From contig NZ_CP108393.1 in the NCBI RefSeq assembly GCF_035961655.1, positions 7,091,501 through 7,155,500 of the forward strand: 64,000 bases of DNA. The letters are read 5' to 3'. The notes below the pieces were generated by a model. The model was not told where the DNA came from. It made no database searches and saw nothing but the letters and a program-made list of their open reading frames with translations. Below, piece by piece: positions 7,492 to 18,380 of the stretch; position 1 is the stretch's first letter; every line of letters starts with the position of its first letter. Source of the DNA: Streptomyces sp. NBC_01317 (lineage in GTDB: Bacteria > Actinomycetota > Actinomycetes > Streptomycetales > Streptomycetaceae). The translations under genes and the position numbers were made by a program.

Positions 7492-8688
7492 GTGACGCGG
7501 GACCGACATCAACACGCGCATCCGGCCGAGGAGTCGGCCGCCCGCTCGGTCCTGGACGCCGGGCTCGGTGAGTGGCTGTTCGGCTCGCTGCACCGCAGTG
7601 GGCAGCGGGTCAAGGCGGAACAGTACGTCCGCGGTCTGCTGTCGGTGCGGGGGCGCAAGACGTTGCGCAGCATCGCGGCGCAGTTCGACGGTCCGGCGGC
7701 GCAACAGAACGTGCACCATTTCATCAGCGCGTCTCCCTGGGCGTGGATGCCGGTGCGGCGCACCCTCGCCCGTCACGCGCTGCGGACCCAGGCGCCCGAG
7801 GCCTGGGTGATCAGGCCCACCCTGATCCGCAAGGCCGGCACCCACTCCGTGGGCGTCGACCAGCGGTCGCTGCCGCGGGGGCGGACCGTCAACGGCCAGT
7901 ACGCGGTGGGCACATGGCTCGTGTCCGCACGGTCCGCGGTCCCTGTCGACTGGCAACTGTGCCTGTCCGCCCGCTGGCTGGCCGACCCGCTGCGGCAACG
8001 CGCCGGTGTGCCCGCCGACGCCGCGGCGGGCACCGTCGAGGAGTGCGTACGTGAGGCGGTGGCCCACCTCGTCGCCCTGGGCGACGAGGTGGGCCGGCCG
8101 GTCGTGGTGGACGTCGCGGACGTGGACGCCGTGTCCGTCGCACGCTTCCTCTCGTCGCTCGGACTCCCCTTCGTCGTCCGGGTGAGCCCGGAGGCGCGGC
8201 TGCGGCTCGACCGGGCGGTACTGCCCCGGTACGGGGACCAGGAGCGCGCGGCGGGAGAACTCGCCGAGTCGTTGCCCCGCCTCCGTCGCGAGGTGAACCC
8301 GGGTGACGGCCCCACGACGGCCGTGGCGATACCCATAGCGGGACCCCCCGCGCGGAGTGACGGGATGTTGTTGCTGGGGGAGTGGAGCACCGTCGGGCGC
8401 GTCCGCCGCCGGCTGTGGCTGACCAACGCCCGTGCTCCTTCCCTCGTCCCCGCGCTGCGGCTCACCCGGCTGCCCGGTGTCGTGGCGCGCGACTTCGCCG
8501 CCGTCTCCGAACGGGTGGGGATACGGGACTTCGGGGGGCGGTCGTTCCCTGGCTGGCACCGCCACATCACGCTGGCCTCCGTGGCCCATCTGGTCGCCGC
8601 CCTGGACGCGCGGGCGGAACCCGCCGGCGTCGCACGAGCCGGACGTGACGGCGGAGGGCCACGCACTAACCGAACTACTATCCGGTAA
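7492..8688 (+). CDS. IS701-family transposase-like protein, catalytically degenerate (paralogue 1)
   Basis: The 398-residue protein aligns along its length with IS701-family DDE transposases: VRGLLSVRGRKTLRSIAAQF, NVHHFISASPWAW, KAGTHSVGV and GGRSFPGWHRHITLASVAHLV. Where active members have an Asp pair in the DDTGFxKKG motif, this protein reads IRPTLIRKAG, so the first catalytic Asp is absent. A middle Asp is kept in PVVVDVADVD. The glutamate expected in the FExxK block appears as Ala by my alignment. I saw no terminal inverted repeats or target duplications. A GGGGGAG precedes the GTG. With its tandem paralogue and the GBL genes it looks like a domesticated DNA-binding protein. The C-terminal 30 residues are less conserved. 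Confidence 0.8.
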   Translation: MTRDRHQHAHPAEESAARSVLDAGLGEWLFGSLHRSGQRVKAEQYVRGLLSVRGRKTLRSIAAQFDGPAAQQNVHHFISASPWAWMPVRRTLARHALRTQAPEAWVIRPTLIRKAGTHSVGVDQRSLPRGRTVNGQYAVGTWLVSARSAVPVDWQLCLSARWLADPLRQRAGVPADAAAGTVEECVREAVAHLVALGDEVGRPVVVDVADVDAVSVARFLSSLGLPFVVRVSPEARLRLDRAVLPRYGDQERAAGELAESLPRLRREVNPGDGPTTAVAIPIAGPPARSDGMLLLGEWSTVGRVRRRLWLTNARAPSLVPALRLTRLPGVVARDFAAVSERVGIRDFGGRSFPGWHRHITLASVAHLVAALDARAEPAGVARAGRDGGGPRTNRTTIR

Positions 8689-8881
8689 CATGACACTCTC
8701 GCGTCGGGTGTGATGGTTCCGCCCCCTCTGATCCCTACTGTCTGGACCGGGGCGACAAGCGCCATGACGAGCCGCGCCGCCCTGACGGCGCGACACGATG
8801 CCGGTTCGCACCCTGATCCGCTTCCGCACCTGATCGAAGCGACCTCGAAGCACTCCTGGCCTGGCAAGAGTGAGGGAAACC

Positions 8882-10090
8882 ATGGTTAGCGTCGACCTGT
8901 ACGACACGCGCGGGGCAGCGGGCGCCCCCGTGTCGTTCCAGTCCAGTTCCCACGATGTGCTCCTCGCCGAACTCGGCTCGATACTGTTCACCTCGCTGCC
9001 CCGCAGCGACCAGTACAGAAAAGGGATGCAGTACTTACGCGGCTTGGTGGAGGCCCGCGGGCGCAAGTCGATACGCAACCTCGCGGCGCTGCTCGGCGAG
9101 CAGGTCTCGGAGCAGAACCTCCACCATTTCATCAGCGGTTCCACCTGGGACTGGACGCCCGTCCGCCAGGCGCTCGCCCACCACCTGGTGGGTGTGGCAC
9201 CGCCGCGGGCCTGGGTGGTGCAGCCCATGATCATCCCCAAGACGGGACGGCACTCGGTCGGCGTGGACAAGCATTTCTCCCCTCTCCTGGGACAGGTGCT
9301 GAACGCGCAGCGGGCCGTCGGGGTCTGGGCGGTCTCGGAGGAGATGAGCACCCCGGTCAACTGGCGCCTTCACCTGCCCAAGGCCTGGCTCAAGGACGAC
9401 GTCCGGCGGAGCCAGGTGTCAATTCCGGACGAGGTGGGTGTGGAGACACGCAGCGAGTGCGTGATCGAGGCCTGCCTGGAGACCGTGACCCGGTGGGACC
9501 TGCCGGTGCGGCCCGTCGTGCTCGACGTCCGGGAAGTACACGCGATGACGGTCTTCGAGAGACTCGGCGCCGCCGGCATGCCGCTCCTCGGGCGGGTCAA
9601 CGGCGATCTCCGTCTGGCCGTACGGGATTCCGTCCTGCCCGGCCACGGAGGCAAGGTGCTGTCCGCGTACGAGATCATGAGCCTCGCCAAGGACATGCGG
9701 CGGCCCGCCGCGGCGCCGAGCCACGATCCCCGGACCGCGAACCGGATGAATCTGGCCGCCGCGGTCCGGGTCGGCCCGCCCGACCGGTGGGAACAACCAG
9801 CCGGGGCGGGACACCCCGAGGCGCACGAGGAACTGCTCCTGCTCGGCACGGGCGACGACAGCAGGAACTGGCCCACGGAACTGTGGCTGACCACCATGAC
9901 AGCCAGGACGCCTGCCTCCTTGGTGCGACTGGGCAAGCTCACCGACAAGGTCGACCGTGACTTCACGGAGATCGCCGACCGGGTGGGCATCCGCGATTTC
10001 TCCGGACGTTCCTTCGGCGGCTGGCACCGTCACGTCACCCTCGCCTCGGCCGCCCACGCGGTCGTCGCGCTGTCGAACGGTCCGCGGTAG
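8882..10090 (+). CDS. IS701-family transposase-like protein, catalytically degenerate (paralogue 2)
   Basis: This 402-residue paralogue of the preceding gene shares YLRGLVEARGRKSIRNLAAL, QNLHHFISGSTWDW, GRHSVGVDK and GRSFGGWHRHVTLASAAHAV. The first catalytic motif reads VQPMIIPKTG, again without Asp; the second keeps Asp in VVLDVREVH; the Glu position is Thr by my alignment. Divergence between the paralogues is too great for a recent IS duplication, yet both lost the same catalytic Asp, arguing for a retained non-transposition function. ATG 8882 is preferred over an in-frame GTG 12 bases upstream because the GAGTGAGGGA between them serves as ribosome binding site. It precedes the carboxylic acid reductase in the same orientation. 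Confidence 0.8.
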   Translation: MVSVDLYDTRGAAGAPVSFQSSSHDVLLAELGSILFTSLPRSDQYRKGMQYLRGLVEARGRKSIRNLAALLGEQVSEQNLHHFISGSTWDWTPVRQALAHHLVGVAPPRAWVVQPMIIPKTGRHSVGVDKHFSPLLGQVLNAQRAVGVWAVSEEMSTPVNWRLHLPKAWLKDDVRRSQVSIPDEVGVETRSECVIEACLETVTRWDLPVRPVVLDVREVHAMTVFERLGAAGMPLLGRVNGDLRLAVRDSVLPGHGGKVLSAYEIMSLAKDMRRPAAAPSHDPRTANRMNLAAAVRVGPPDRWEQPAGAGHPEAHEELLLLGTGDDSRNWPTELWLTTMTARTPASLVRLGKLTDKVDRDFTEIADRVGIRDFSGRSFGGWHRHVTLASAAHAVVALSNGPR

Positions 10091-10219
10091 CCCGTACCGC
10101 TCCGCACCGACCTGACGGATCGTCGATTGTTTGTTCCGATACCTCGTTCGGCTCTGGTTAGCATCTCCTTCGAGTGTCAGCCAGAAATGCCGGCCATTGA
10201 TGCGATGCGGAGACCCAGA

Positions 10220-13200
10220 ATGCGGCTTGCGCACATGTTGGCAGATGTGATGGAACGCTACGCGGACCGGCCCGCCGTCGGTGAACGCGCAAAGGAATTC
10301 ACCCGGGACCCGGGCACGGGACGTGTTTCTCTCCGCCTCCTGCCCCGTTATGAGACGACCAGCTACAGCGAGCTGTGGGACCGCGTCCGCACCGTGGCGC
10401 GTGAATGGCACGGTAATCCGGAACACCCCCTGCTCCCGGGTGAGCGGGTCGCCCTCCTGGGCTTCGCCAGCGGTGACTACGCCACGCTCGATCTGGCCTG
10501 CGTCCACCTCGGCGCGGTCGCCGTTCCCCTCCAGACCAGCGCCCCGGTCTCCCAATTGGCCTCCATCGTCGCCGAGACGGCCCCGCACATCGTCGCGTCG
10601 AGCGTCGAGCGCCTCGACGTGGCCGTCGAACTGGTGCTGCGCGGCGCGTCGGCCCGGCGCCTGGTCGTCTTCGACTACCACCCCGAAGTCAGCGACCAGC
10701 ATGAACGGTTCACCTCCGCGTACGACCGCCTCAGGCAGGCCGGCCGCGACATCGATGTCGTCCCCCTGTCCGAGGTGCTCGCGCGCGGGTCCGCACTGCC
10801 AGAAGCCCCGCTGTACGCCTCCGCCGAGGGCGACGACCCCCTGTCCATGCTCATCTACACGTCGGGAAGCACCGGGACGCCCAAGGGCGCCATGTACACC
10901 GAACGGCTGGCAGGCGCCATGTGGGGCGGTGTCTGGTCCAAGCTGTTCTCCGACGCACACGCGATCAATATCAATTACATGCCGATGAGCCATGTCGCCG
11001 GACATTCCTCACTGAAGAACACCCTGGCGCGCGGCGGGATCAGTTACTTCACGGCCAGCAGCGACCTGTCCACCTTTTTCGAGGACATCGCCCTGGTACG
11101 GCCCAACGAACTCTCGCTTGTGCCCCGCGTCTGTGAAATGCTCTTCCAGAAATACCGGAGCGAACTCGACCGGCGGACCCTCGACGGCACCGACCAGGAC
11201 GCGGTCGAGTCGGAGGTCAAGGCGGAGATGCGCGAGCATCTCATCGGCGGCCGCCTCACGTGGGTCAGCTGCGGCTCCGCCCCGCTGTCCGCCGAGCTCA
11301 AGGCTTTTGTGGAATCCCTTCTGGAACTCCCCCTGCACATCATCTACGGCTCCACGGAGGCCGCTGCCGTCTCGGTCGACGGCGAGCTGCTGCGCCCGCC
11401 GGTGACCGACTACAAGCTCGTCGACGTGCCCGAACTCGGGTACTACCGGACCGACACCCCCCACCCGCGGGGCGAGCTCCTGCTGAAGACCGAGGGCCTG
11501 ATACCCGGGTACTACAAACAGCCCGAGTTGACGGCGGAGATCCTGGACGAGGACGGCTTCTACAAGACCGGCGACATCGTCGCCGAGATCGGCCCCGACC
11601 GGCACGTCGTGGTGGACCGCCGCAAGAACGTACTCAAGCTGTCGCAGGGCGAGTTCGTGGCGACCTCCCGGCTGGAAGCCGTCTTCGCCACGAGCCCCCT
11701 GGTCCGGCAGATCTTCGTGCACGGCAACAGCGAACGGTCCTATCTGCTCGCCGTGGTCGTCCCCACCCCGGACACGCTCGAACGGTTCGGCGACGACAGG
11801 GAAACCCTCAAGCAGCACCTCAGCGAGTCGTTCCAGCGCGTCGCGAAGGACGCGGAGCTGAACTCGTACGAGATCCCCCGGGACTTCCTCATCGAGACCG
11901 AGCCCTTCAGCCAGGCGAACGGCCTGCTCTCCGACCACCGGAAGCTGCTGTGGCCCCCGCTGCTCGACCGGTACCGGAAACCACTTGAGGACCTGTACAC
12001 CGACATCGCCGCGCGGGAGACCGAGGAACTGCGCGAACTGCGCCGTACCGGTACGGAGGGGTCCGTGCTGGATACCGTCCGGCGGGCCGCCCGCGCGCTG
12101 CTCGCCGGCTCCATGGCCGAGGTGAGCCCCACCGCGTACTTCCGTGACCTGGGGGGCGACTCCCTCTCCGCGGTGTCCTTCTCCAAGCTGCTCCACGACA
12201 TCTTCGGGATCAAGGTTCCCGTGGACGTCGTCATCAGCCCGGCGAACGACCTGCGGCAACTGGCCGCGTACATCGAAGCGAAGCGCGAGAGCGGCCCGAC
12301 GCAGATCTCCTTCGCGTCGGTGCACGGCGAGGACGGTACCGAGGTCCACGCCAAGGACCTCACCCTGGACAAGTTCATCGACGCGCGGACCCTCACCGGC
12401 GCCAAGGCGCTGCCGCGTCCGGCCGGGGCGCCCCGGACCGTGCTGCTGACGGGGGCGAGCGGCTACCTGGGCCGGTTCCTCTGCCTGGAATGGCTGGAAC
12501 AGCTGGCCCGGACGGGCGGCAGACTGATCGCCGTCGTGCGCGGCAGGGACGCGGCCGCGGCCAGGAAGCGGCTCGACGAGGCCTTCAGCAGCGGGGACGC
12601 CGACCTGGTCAGCACCTACCAGGACCTGGCCGCCGGGCACCTGGAGGTCGTGGCGGGCGACATCGCGGAACCGCGGCTGGGCCTGGACGAGGAGACCTGG
12701 CGGCGGTTGTCCGACGACGTGGACCTGATCGTCCACGCCGGCGCCCTGGTGAACCACGTTCTCCCGTACAACCACCTGTTCGAGGCCAACGTCGTGGGAA
12801 CGGCGGAGCTCATCCGTCTGGCACTCACGAGCCGCGTCAAACCGTTCACGTACATCTCCAGTGTGGCCGTCGCCACCTCCCGTCCCGGACTGCCCGCCCT
12901 GGACGAGGACTCGGACGTCCGGGCCGCCCTCCCGGTCCAGCCGATCGACGAGGGCTACGCCGGCGGTTACGCGACGAGCAAGTGGGCCGGTGAGGTGCTG
13001 CTGCGCGAGGCGCACGACCTGTGCGGTCTCCCCGTCACCACGTTCCGGTCGAACATGATCCTCGCCCACAGCCGGTTCGGCGGGCAGCTGAACGTGCCCG
13101 ACATGTTCACCCGCCTGCTGTTCAGTGTCATCGCCACCGGCATCGCGCCGCGTTCCTTCTACCGCGCCGACTCCGGGGAGAGCCGCCCGCGGGCCCACTA

Positions 13201-13627
13201 CGACGGTCTGCCGGTGGACTTCACCGCCGCCGCCGTGGTGGCCCTGGGCGGGCGGACCACGGACGGGTACGAGACCTTCAGCCTGGTGAATCCGCACGAC
13301 GACGGAGTTTCGCTCGACGTGTTCGTCGACTGGCTCGACGACGCGGGCGACCGGATCGAACGGGTGGACGACTACGGGGACTGGTTCGCCCGGTTCGAGA
13401 CGGCCATGCGCGCCCTGCCCGAGAAACAGCGGCAGTACTCGGCGCTGCCGCTCCTCCACGGATTCGAGCATCCCGAGGAGGCCGTGCCCGGGTCCGTGAT
13501 CCCCTCCACCCGGTTCCGGGCCGCGGTCCGGGCCGCCGGGATCGGGCCGGCCGAGGACATACCGCACCTCTCGCGGTCCCTCATCAGGAAGTACGCCGCT
13601 GATCTCAAGCGGCTCGGGTCCGCATAG
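10220..13627 (+). CDS. car: Carboxylic acid reductase (adenylation-carrier-thioester reductase)
   Basis: A 1135-residue three-domain enzyme that reduces a carboxylic acid to an aldehyde with ATP and NADPH. The adenylation domain has the CAR-specific [19 protein letters not shown] block, [14 protein letters not shown], and [13 protein letters not shown]. The carrier domain has [14 protein letters not shown] with phosphopantetheine Ser near residue 648. The reductase domain has [17 protein letters not shown] near 741 and catalytic YATSK. ATG 10220 has GGAG seven bases upstream; ATGs at 10187 and 10205 and a TTG at 10127 are in frame but less well placed. The usual N-terminal 40 or so residues of CARs seem missing. 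No 4'-phosphopantetheinyl transferase is encoded nearby. The substrate, aryl or fatty acid, is unknown. Confidence 0.92.
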   Translation: MRLAHMLADVMERYADRPAVGERAKEFTRDPGTGRVSLRLLPRYETTSYSELWDRVRTVAREWHGNPEHPLLPGERVALLGFASGDYATLDLACVHLGAVAVPLQTSAPVSQLASIVAETAPHIVASSVERLDVAVELVLRGASARRLVVFDYHPEVSDQHERFTSAYDRLRQAGRDIDVVPLSEVLARGSALPEAPLYASAEGDDPLSMLIYTSGSTGTPKGAMYTERLAGAMWGGVWSKLFSDAHAININYMPMSHVAGHSSLKNTLARGGISYFTASSDLSTFFEDIALVRPNELSLVPRVCEMLFQKYRSELDRRTLDGTDQDAVESEVKAEMREHLIGGRLTWVSCGSAPLSAELKAFVESLLELPLHIIYGSTEAAAVSVDGELLRPPVTDYKLVDVPELGYYRTDTPHPRGELLLKTEGLIPGYYKQPELTAEILDEDGFYKTGDIVAEIGPDRHVVVDRRKNVLKLSQGEFVATSRLEAVFATSPLVRQIFVHGNSERSYLLAVVVPTPDTLERFGDDRETLKQHLSESFQRVAKDAELNSYEIPRDFLIETEPFSQANGLLSDHRKLLWPPLLDRYRKPLEDLYTDIAARETEELRELRRTGTEGSVLDTVRRAARALLAGSMAEVSPTAYFRDLGGDSLSAVSFSKLLHDIFGIKVPVDVVISPANDLRQLAAYIEAKRESGPTQISFASVHGEDGTEVHAKDLTLDKFIDARTLTGAKALPRPAGAPRTVLLTGASGYLGRFLCLEWLEQLARTGGRLIAVVRGRDAAAARKRLDEAFSSGDADLVSTYQDLAAGHLEVVAGDIAEPRLGLDEETWRRLSDDVDLIVHAGALVNHVLPYNHLFEANVVGTAELIRLALTSRVKPFTYISSVAVATSRPGLPALDEDSDVRAALPVQPIDEGYAGGYATSKWAGEVLLREAHDLCGLPVTTFRSNMILAHSRFGGQLNVPDMFTRLLFSVIATGIAPRSFYRADSGESRPRAHYDGLPVDFTAAAVVALGGRTTDGYETFSLVNPHDDGVSLDVFVDWLDDAGDRIERVDDYGDWFARFETAMRALPEKQRQYSALPLLHGFEHPEEAVPGSVIPSTRFRAAVRAAGIGPAEDIPHLSRSLIRKYAADLKRLGSA

Positions 13628-13643
13628 CCGCACAGCCGCGCGC

Positions 13644-13675
13644 CGCACGCCGCGGGAACAGCCCCGTGGCGTGCG
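13644..13675. terminator. Bidirectional hairpin between car and bioD
   Basis: A 13-bp stem (CGCACGCC plus GCGGG against CCCGT plus GGCGTGCG, one G-T pair) with a six-base loop lies between the convergent genes. It has no T-tract, as is common for Streptomyces terminators. Confidence 0.65.
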
Positions 13676-13730
13676 CCGGCGCCATCGTCCCCTCAAGTCC
13701 CCGCCGGGGCCGGTGGCGCCGGCACGGTCT

Positions 13731-14489
13731 TCACCGTACGGAGGGGCCCGTGCCGCGCGGGAGTCGCGCGCCGAACCGCGTGCCGAACGCCGCCGCGTCC
13801 CACTCCCCGCCCAGCTCGGGCGCCAGCCAGCCGGGCGCCCGGGCCCCGAAGTCCACGGGATCCCACGCGCCCGCCCCCGCCGGTACGGCGCCGAGCAGCG
13901 GCGCCCCCGCCGACTCCGGGAGGTCCGCCAGATTGCAGCGCGCCGCGAGGTCCGGGTCGGCGGGCCAGCTGCCGATCACCACCCCGAGCGGGTCGACACC
14001 CCTGGCGCGCAGCGCCTCGGTCGTCAGCGCGGTCACGTTCAGCGTGCCGAGGCCCGCCGCGGCCACCACGAGCACCGGCGCGCCCAGCAGCCGGGCCACG
14101 TCCGCGAGCGTGCCGCCCGTCCCGTCGAACCGCACCAGCAGTCCGCCCGCGCCCTCGACCAGCACCAGGTCGTGTTCGACGGCGAGTTTCAGGGCCGCGT
14201 CGGCGATCTCGTCGGGAGACACCGCGGCCAGCCCCGACCGCCGCGCGGCGGTGGCGGGCGCCAACGGCTCCGGGAACCGGGCGAGTTCCACCACGGTCAC
14301 CACCCCGGCCCTTCGCACGAGCCGCGCCGCCTCCGCCGCGTCCCCCTGTTCCTCCGGGGCCACTCCCGTCTGGGCCGGCTTCAGCACCGCGACCGTGCGG
14401 CCCCGCGCGAGCGCCGTCGCCGCCACGGCCGCCGTGACGATCGTCTTGCCGACCTCCGTGCCCGTTCCCGTCACGACCAGCACCGGCAT
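13731..14489 (-). CDS. bioD: Dethiobiotin synthetase
   Basis: This 252-residue enzyme makes dethiobiotin from 7,8-diaminopelargonate, CO2 and ATP, the penultimate step of biotin synthesis. The P-loop is at the extreme N-terminus ([12 protein letters not shown], residues 5-16), followed by KPAQTG and the [11 protein letters not shown] motif that binds the diamine and metal. The ATG is one base past the bioA stop, so translation is coupled. The C-terminal Trp- and Gly-rich segment (about 40 residues) is longer than in enteric enzymes but usual in actinomycetes. It is the last gene of the bioB-bioA-bioD operon. Confidence 0.95.
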   Translation of the reverse strand: MPVLVVTGTGTEVGKTIVTAAVAATALARGRTVAVLKPAQTGVAPEEQGDAAEAARLVRRAGVVTVVELARFPEPLAPATAARRSGLAAVSPDEIADAALKLAVEHDLVLVEGAGGLLVRFDGTGGTLADVARLLGAPVLVVAAAGLGTLNVTALTTEALRARGVDPLGVVIGSWPADPDLAARCNLADLPESAGAPLLGAVPAGAGAWDPVDFGARAPGWLAPELGGEWDAAAFGTRFGARLPRGTGPSVR

Positions 14490-14490
14490 G

Positions 14491-15795
14491 TCAGGCCTCC
14501 TCCGCCGCCGCGACCACCGCGCGGCAGATTCTCGTGATGTCGTCGTCGCCGGTGACGTACGGCGGCATCGTGTAGACGAGGTCGCGGAACGGCCGCAGCC
14601 ACACGCCCTCGCGTACCGCCGCCCGGGTCGCCGCCGCCATGTCCACCTCATGGTCCAGCTGGACCACCCCGATCGCGCCCAGCACCCGTACGTCCAGGAC
14701 GCCGGGCAGCCCCTCCGCCTTGGCGAGGCCCTCGCGCAGGCCCGTACCGATGCGTTCGACCTCCGCCCGCCAGTCCTGGGCGAGGAGCAGGTCGATCGAG
14801 GCGAGCGCGACGGACGCGGCCAGGGGGTTGCCCATGAAGGTCGGGCCGTGGGCCAGGACGGGTACGTCGCCCCGCGCGATGCCCTCGGCCACCCGTTCCG
14901 TGCACAGCGTCGCCGCCATCGTGAGGTAGCCGCCGGTCAGCGCCTTGCCCACGCACATCACATCGGGCGAGATCCCGCCCTGCTCGGCCGCGAACAGCGT
15001 GCCCGTACGGCCGAAACCCGTCGCGATCTCGTCCAGGATCAGCAGCACGTCGTGCGCGTCGCACGCCTCCCGCAGCACCCGCAGATACGCGGGGGAGTGG
15101 AAGCGCATCCCGCCCGCGCCCTGCACCACCGGCTCCACGATCACCGCCGCCAGCTCACCGGCGTGGCGGCCGATCAGGTCACGCAGACCGCGCGCGTACG
15201 TCTCGTCGTACGCGACCGGCGGCGCGTCCGCGAAGATCTGGCGCGGCAGCACCCCCGACCACAGCTCGTGCATCCCGCCGTCGGGGTCGCACACCGACAT
15301 GGGCTGCCAGGTGTCCCCGTGGTACCCGCCCCGCCAGGTCAGCAGCCGCTGCTTGGCCGGCCGGCCCACCGAACGCCAGTACTGGAGGCACATCTTCACC
15401 GCGACCTCGACCGACACCGAACCGGAGTCGGCGAGGAAGACGTGCCGCAGCGGCTCCGGGGTGATCTCGACCAGCTTGGCCGCGAGCCGTACCGCCGGCT
15501 CGTGCGTGAGCCCGCCGAACATGACATGGCTCATCCGGTCCAGCTGGCCGTGTGCCGCGTCGTTGAGAACGGGGTGGTTGTAGCCGTGGATCGCCGACCA
15601 CCAGGACGACATCCCGTCGACCAACTCGCGCTGCCCGTGGGCGGGCCGGGCCAGCCGGAGCCGTACCCCCGACGCGGACTCCACGACCAGCGGTTCCGCA
15701 CGGCCCGGCATGGGGCCGTACGGGTGCCAGACGTGGGCCCGGTCCAGCGCGAGCAGTTCGTCCGGGCCGAGCCAGGACGGCGCGGTCTCAGGCAT
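14491..15795 (-). CDS. bioA: Adenosylmethionine-8-amino-7-oxononanoate aminotransferase
   Basis: This 434-residue class III PLP aminotransferase uses S-adenosylmethionine to aminate 8-amino-7-oxononanoate to diaminopelargonate. It shows the BioA N-terminus HVWHPYG and [13 protein letters not shown], the phosphate-binding [26 protein letters not shown] with the PLP-ring Asp, and [11 protein letters not shown] with the Schiff-base Lys. The start at MPETAPSW is favoured; an in-frame ATG 24 bases upstream is the alternative. Either start overlaps the end of bioB by at least eight bases, indicating coupled translation within the biotin operon. Confidence 0.95.
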   Translation of the reverse strand: MPETAPSWLGPDELLALDRAHVWHPYGPMPGRAEPLVVESASGVRLRLARPAHGQRELVDGMSSWWSAIHGYNHPVLNDAAHGQLDRMSHVMFGGLTHEPAVRLAAKLVEITPEPLRHVFLADSGSVSVEVAVKMCLQYWRSVGRPAKQRLLTWRGGYHGDTWQPMSVCDPDGGMHELWSGVLPRQIFADAPPVAYDETYARGLRDLIGRHAGELAAVIVEPVVQGAGGMRFHSPAYLRVLREACDAHDVLLILDEIATGFGRTGTLFAAEQGGISPDVMCVGKALTGGYLTMAATLCTERVAEGIARGDVPVLAHGPTFMGNPLAASVALASIDLLLAQDWRAEVERIGTGLREGLAKAEGLPGVLDVRVLGAIGVVQLDHEVDMAAATRAAVREGVWLRPFRDLVYTMPPYVTGDDDITRICRAVVAAAEEA

Positions 15796-16963
15796 TCGGG
15801 GCGAGGTCCGTACCGGCACCCCGGCGCCGTACGGCCACCAGATCCGTCCGTACGGTGTCCGCCGGAGCCACGTCGGCCCGCGCCGCCGGGACCGTACCCG
15901 CGCACCCGCCCGTACCCGCGCCCTCGTCCGCCCCGTCGCAGGGCCCGCAGCCCCCGCCGCCCCGGTGCTCCGGCAGCGTCGTGGTGCCCGCGCCCTCCAC
16001 CTCGAACCCGGCGTCGGCGATCATGTCCAGGTCCGCCTTGCCCTCCTGGCCCTCACTCGTGAGGTAGTCGCCGAGGAAGATCGAGTTGACCAGGTGCAGC
16101 GCGAGCGGCTGCATCGTCCGCAGATGCACCTCGCGCCCGCCCGCCAGCCGTACCTCCACGTCCGGGCAGACGAACCGCGTCATGGCGAGGATCCGCAGAC
16201 ACCGCTGCGGGGTGAGGTTCCACTCCTTCGCCAACGGCGTTCCCTCGAAGGGGATCAGGAAGTTCACCGGCACCGAGTCCGGGTCGAGCGCGCGCAGCGA
16301 GAAGACGACGTCGACCAGGTCGTCGTCGCTCTCGCCCATGCCCGCGATCAGCCCGGAGCAGGCCGAAAGGCCCGCCGCGTGGGCCTTGTTCACGGTCTCC
16401 ACGCGGTCCGCGTAGGTGTGCGTCGTGGTGATGTCCCCGTACGTCCCCTCGGACGTGTTGAGGTTGTGGTTGTACGCGTCGGCTCCCGCCGCCCGCAGCC
16501 GCTCGGCCTGGCCGTCCGAGAGGAGCCCGAGGCACGCGCACACCTCGACGCCCTCGTTCTGTTCCTTGATCGCCTTGATGGTGCCCGAGACGCGCTCGAC
16601 ATCGCGGTCCGTCGGCCCCCGGCCGCTCGCCACCAGGCAGACCCGCTTCGCCCCGCCGGCCACCCCCGCGGCCGCCGCCTTCGACGCCTCGTCGGGTTTC
16701 AGCCAGGTGTACTTGAGGATCTCCGCCGTCGACCCGAGCCGCTGCGAGCAGTACGAGCAGTCCTCAGGACAGAGACCGGACTTGAGGTTGACCAGGTAGT
16801 TCAGCTTCACCCGACGCCCGAACCACTGCCGGCGCACCTTCCCCGCCGCGGCCACCACGTCGAGCAGCTCGTCGTCGGAGGTCGCCAGTACGGCGAGGGC
16901 CTCTTCGCGGGTCGGCAGCTCACGCCGCAGGCCCTTCTCCACCAGCGTCTTCAGCAGATCCAT
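15788..16963 (-). CDS. bioB: Biotin synthase (radical SAM)
   Basis: A 391-residue radical SAM enzyme that inserts sulfur into dethiobiotin. The [4Fe-4S] motif [10 protein letters not shown] lies near residues 60-70, followed by YNHNLNTS, the Arg of the [2Fe-2S] site in [12 protein letters not shown] and [10 protein letters not shown]. The ATG at [11 protein letters not shown] is chosen because upstream sequence is not homologous. The C-terminal tail of about 60 residues is Cys- and Gly-rich ([20 protein letters not shown]), a feature of many actinobacterial BioB proteins; whether its cysteines bind metal or deliver sulfur is not known. It heads the bioBAD operon and is divergent from bioF. 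Confidence 0.96.
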   Translation of the reverse strand: MDLLKTLVEKGLRRELPTREEALAVLATSDDELLDVVAAAGKVRRQWFGRRVKLNYLVNLKSGLCPEDCSYCSQRLGSTAEILKYTWLKPDEASKAAAAGVAGGAKRVCLVASGRGPTDRDVERVSGTIKAIKEQNEGVEVCACLGLLSDGQAERLRAAGADAYNHNLNTSEGTYGDITTTHTYADRVETVNKAHAAGLSACSGLIAGMGESDDDLVDVVFSLRALDPDSVPVNFLIPFEGTPLAKEWNLTPQRCLRILAMTRFVCPDVEVRLAGGREVHLRTMQPLALHLVNSIFLGDYLTSEGQEGKADLDMIADAGFEVEGAGTTTLPEHRGGGGCGPCDGADEGAGTGGCAGTVPAARADVAPADTVRTDLVAVRRRGAGTDLAPNA

Positions 16964-17108
16964 GGCGTTGATCCTCGCGCACGGCGAGGCTCCGGTGCCA
17001 GGGAGGAACCCGACAACACCACCCGATCGAAGTGTGTGTATGGCCACACCCTTGCCCGATCCGGTCCCGGTTAGGGTCTGTGCGCAGCCTACAAAAAGGA
17101 CCCTTCCC

Positions 17109-18380
17109 GTGCAGCAGGACCGCCAGGACCCGCAGGATCACCCGGACCCGCAGGACCCGCGCCCCCGGACCGGCGGCCCCACGTCCGCACCGGTCGAGCC
17201 TGCCCGCCCGGCGGCCGGTCATGCGTCCGCGCCGCCCCCGGATCCCTTCGACTGGACCGACGCCGAGGCGCGCCGGCGCGCACGCGCGGGCCTGGTCCGT
17301 ACGCTCCGCCCCCGCCCGGCCGACTCGCCCCTGGTCGACCTGGCCGGCAACGACTACCTGGGTCTCACCCGCCACCCCTCGGTCACCGCCGCCGCCGCGG
17401 ACGCGGCCCTGCGCTGGGGCGCCGGCGCCACCGGCTCCCGTCTGGTCACGGGCAGCACCGCGCTCCACGCCGACCTGGAAAACGAACTGGCCGAGTTCTG
17501 CGGCTTCGAGGCGGCGCTCGTCCTGTCGTCCGGCTACGCGGCGAACCTCGCCGCCCTGACCGCGCTCACGGCCCCCGGCTCGCTGATCGTCTCCGACGCC
17601 GGCAACCACGCCTCCATCATCGACGGTTGCCGCCTCTCACGCGCCGAGACGTCTGTCGTCCCGCACGCCGACCCCCAGGCCGTACGGAAGACACTCGACG
17701 CCCACCCGGGACGCCGGGCCCTCGTCGTCACCGACGGGGTGTTCTCGGTGGACGGCGACGCCGCGCCGCTGGGCGAGCTGGCCGAGGTCTGCCGTACCCG
17801 GGGCGCGGCCCTGCTCGTCGACGACGCGCACGGCCTGGGCGTGCTCGGCCCGGGCGGGCGCGGCGCGCCGGCCGCCGCCGGGATCGCGGGGGCCGGGGGC
17901 GTCGTGGCCACGGTCACGCTCTCCAAGTCCCTGGGCAGCCAGGGCGGCGCCGTCCTCGGACCGGCCCGGGTCATCGACCACCTGGTCAACGCCGCGCGGA
18001 CGTTCATCTTCGACACCGGACTCGCACCGGCGGCGGTGGGCGGGGCGCGGGAGAGCCTGCGGCTGCTGCGCCGCGAGCCCGAGCGGGCGGCGCGGGCGCG
18101 GGAGGTGGCGCTGACCCTGTACGGGCGGCTCACCGAGGCCGGGTTGAGCGCGGTGCGTCCCGACGCCGCCGTGGTGTCCGTCCGGGCGGCCTCGCCGGAG
18201 GCCGCCGTCCGCTGGGCGGCGGACTGCCGCGCGGCCGGCCTGGCCGTGGGATGCTTCCGCCCGCCGTCGGTGCCCGACGGCGTCTCGCGGATCAGGCTCA
18301 CGGCCCGGGCCGACATGACGTACCGTCAGCTCGACGCGGCGGTGGAGACGATCATCGCCACCGCGGCCCCGGTGGGCTGA
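17109..18380 (+). CDS. bioF: 8-Amino-7-oxononanoate synthase
   Basis: This 423-residue PLP enzyme condenses pimeloyl thioester with alanine to start the biotin ring pathway. It shows [27 protein letters not shown], the [10 protein letters not shown] and [10 protein letters not shown] motifs, and the Schiff-base Lys in [11 protein letters not shown]. The GTG start has AAAGGA eight bases upstream. Residues 1-60 are a Pro/Asp-rich extension ([18 protein letters not shown]) absent from E. coli BioF, probably disordered. It is divergent from bioB over 145 bases, so all four biotin genes may share a regulatory region; I could not identify a convincing BioQ or BirA operator there. Confidence 0.93.
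   Translation: MQQDRQDPQDHPDPQDPRPRTGGPTSAPVEPARPAAGHASAPPPDPFDWTDAEARRRARAGLVRTLRPRPADSPLVDLAGNDYLGLTRHPSVTAAAADAALRWGAGATGSRLVTGSTALHADLENELAEFCGFEAALVLSSGYAANLAALTALTAPGSLIVSDAGNHASIIDGCRLSRAETSVVPHADPQAVRKTLDAHPGRRALVVTDGVFSVDGDAAPLGELAEVCRTRGAALLVDDAHGLGVLGPGGRGAPAAAGIAGAGGVVATVTLSKSLGSQGGAVLGPARVIDHLVNAARTFIFDTGLAPAAVGGARESLRLLRREPERAARAREVALTLYGRLTEAGLSAVRPDAAVVSVRAASPEAAVRWAADCRAAGLAVGCFRPPSVPDGVSRIRLTARADMTYRQLDAAVETIIATAAPVG

Noticed and set aside
7361..10219. An active insertion sequence carrying two transposases
   Set aside because: The first catalytic Asp is missing in both proteins, and I found no terminal inverted repeats or flanking target duplications by eye.
11009..13696. 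895-codon minus-strand open frame opposite the carboxylic acid reductase
   Set aside because: The reductase motifs are unambiguous on the plus strand; the antisense frame is a shadow.
16964..17108. BirA or BioQ operator in the bioB-bioF gap
   Set aside because: A weak dyad (TAGG...CCTA) is present, but it pairs poorly and matches no operator I know well enough to call.
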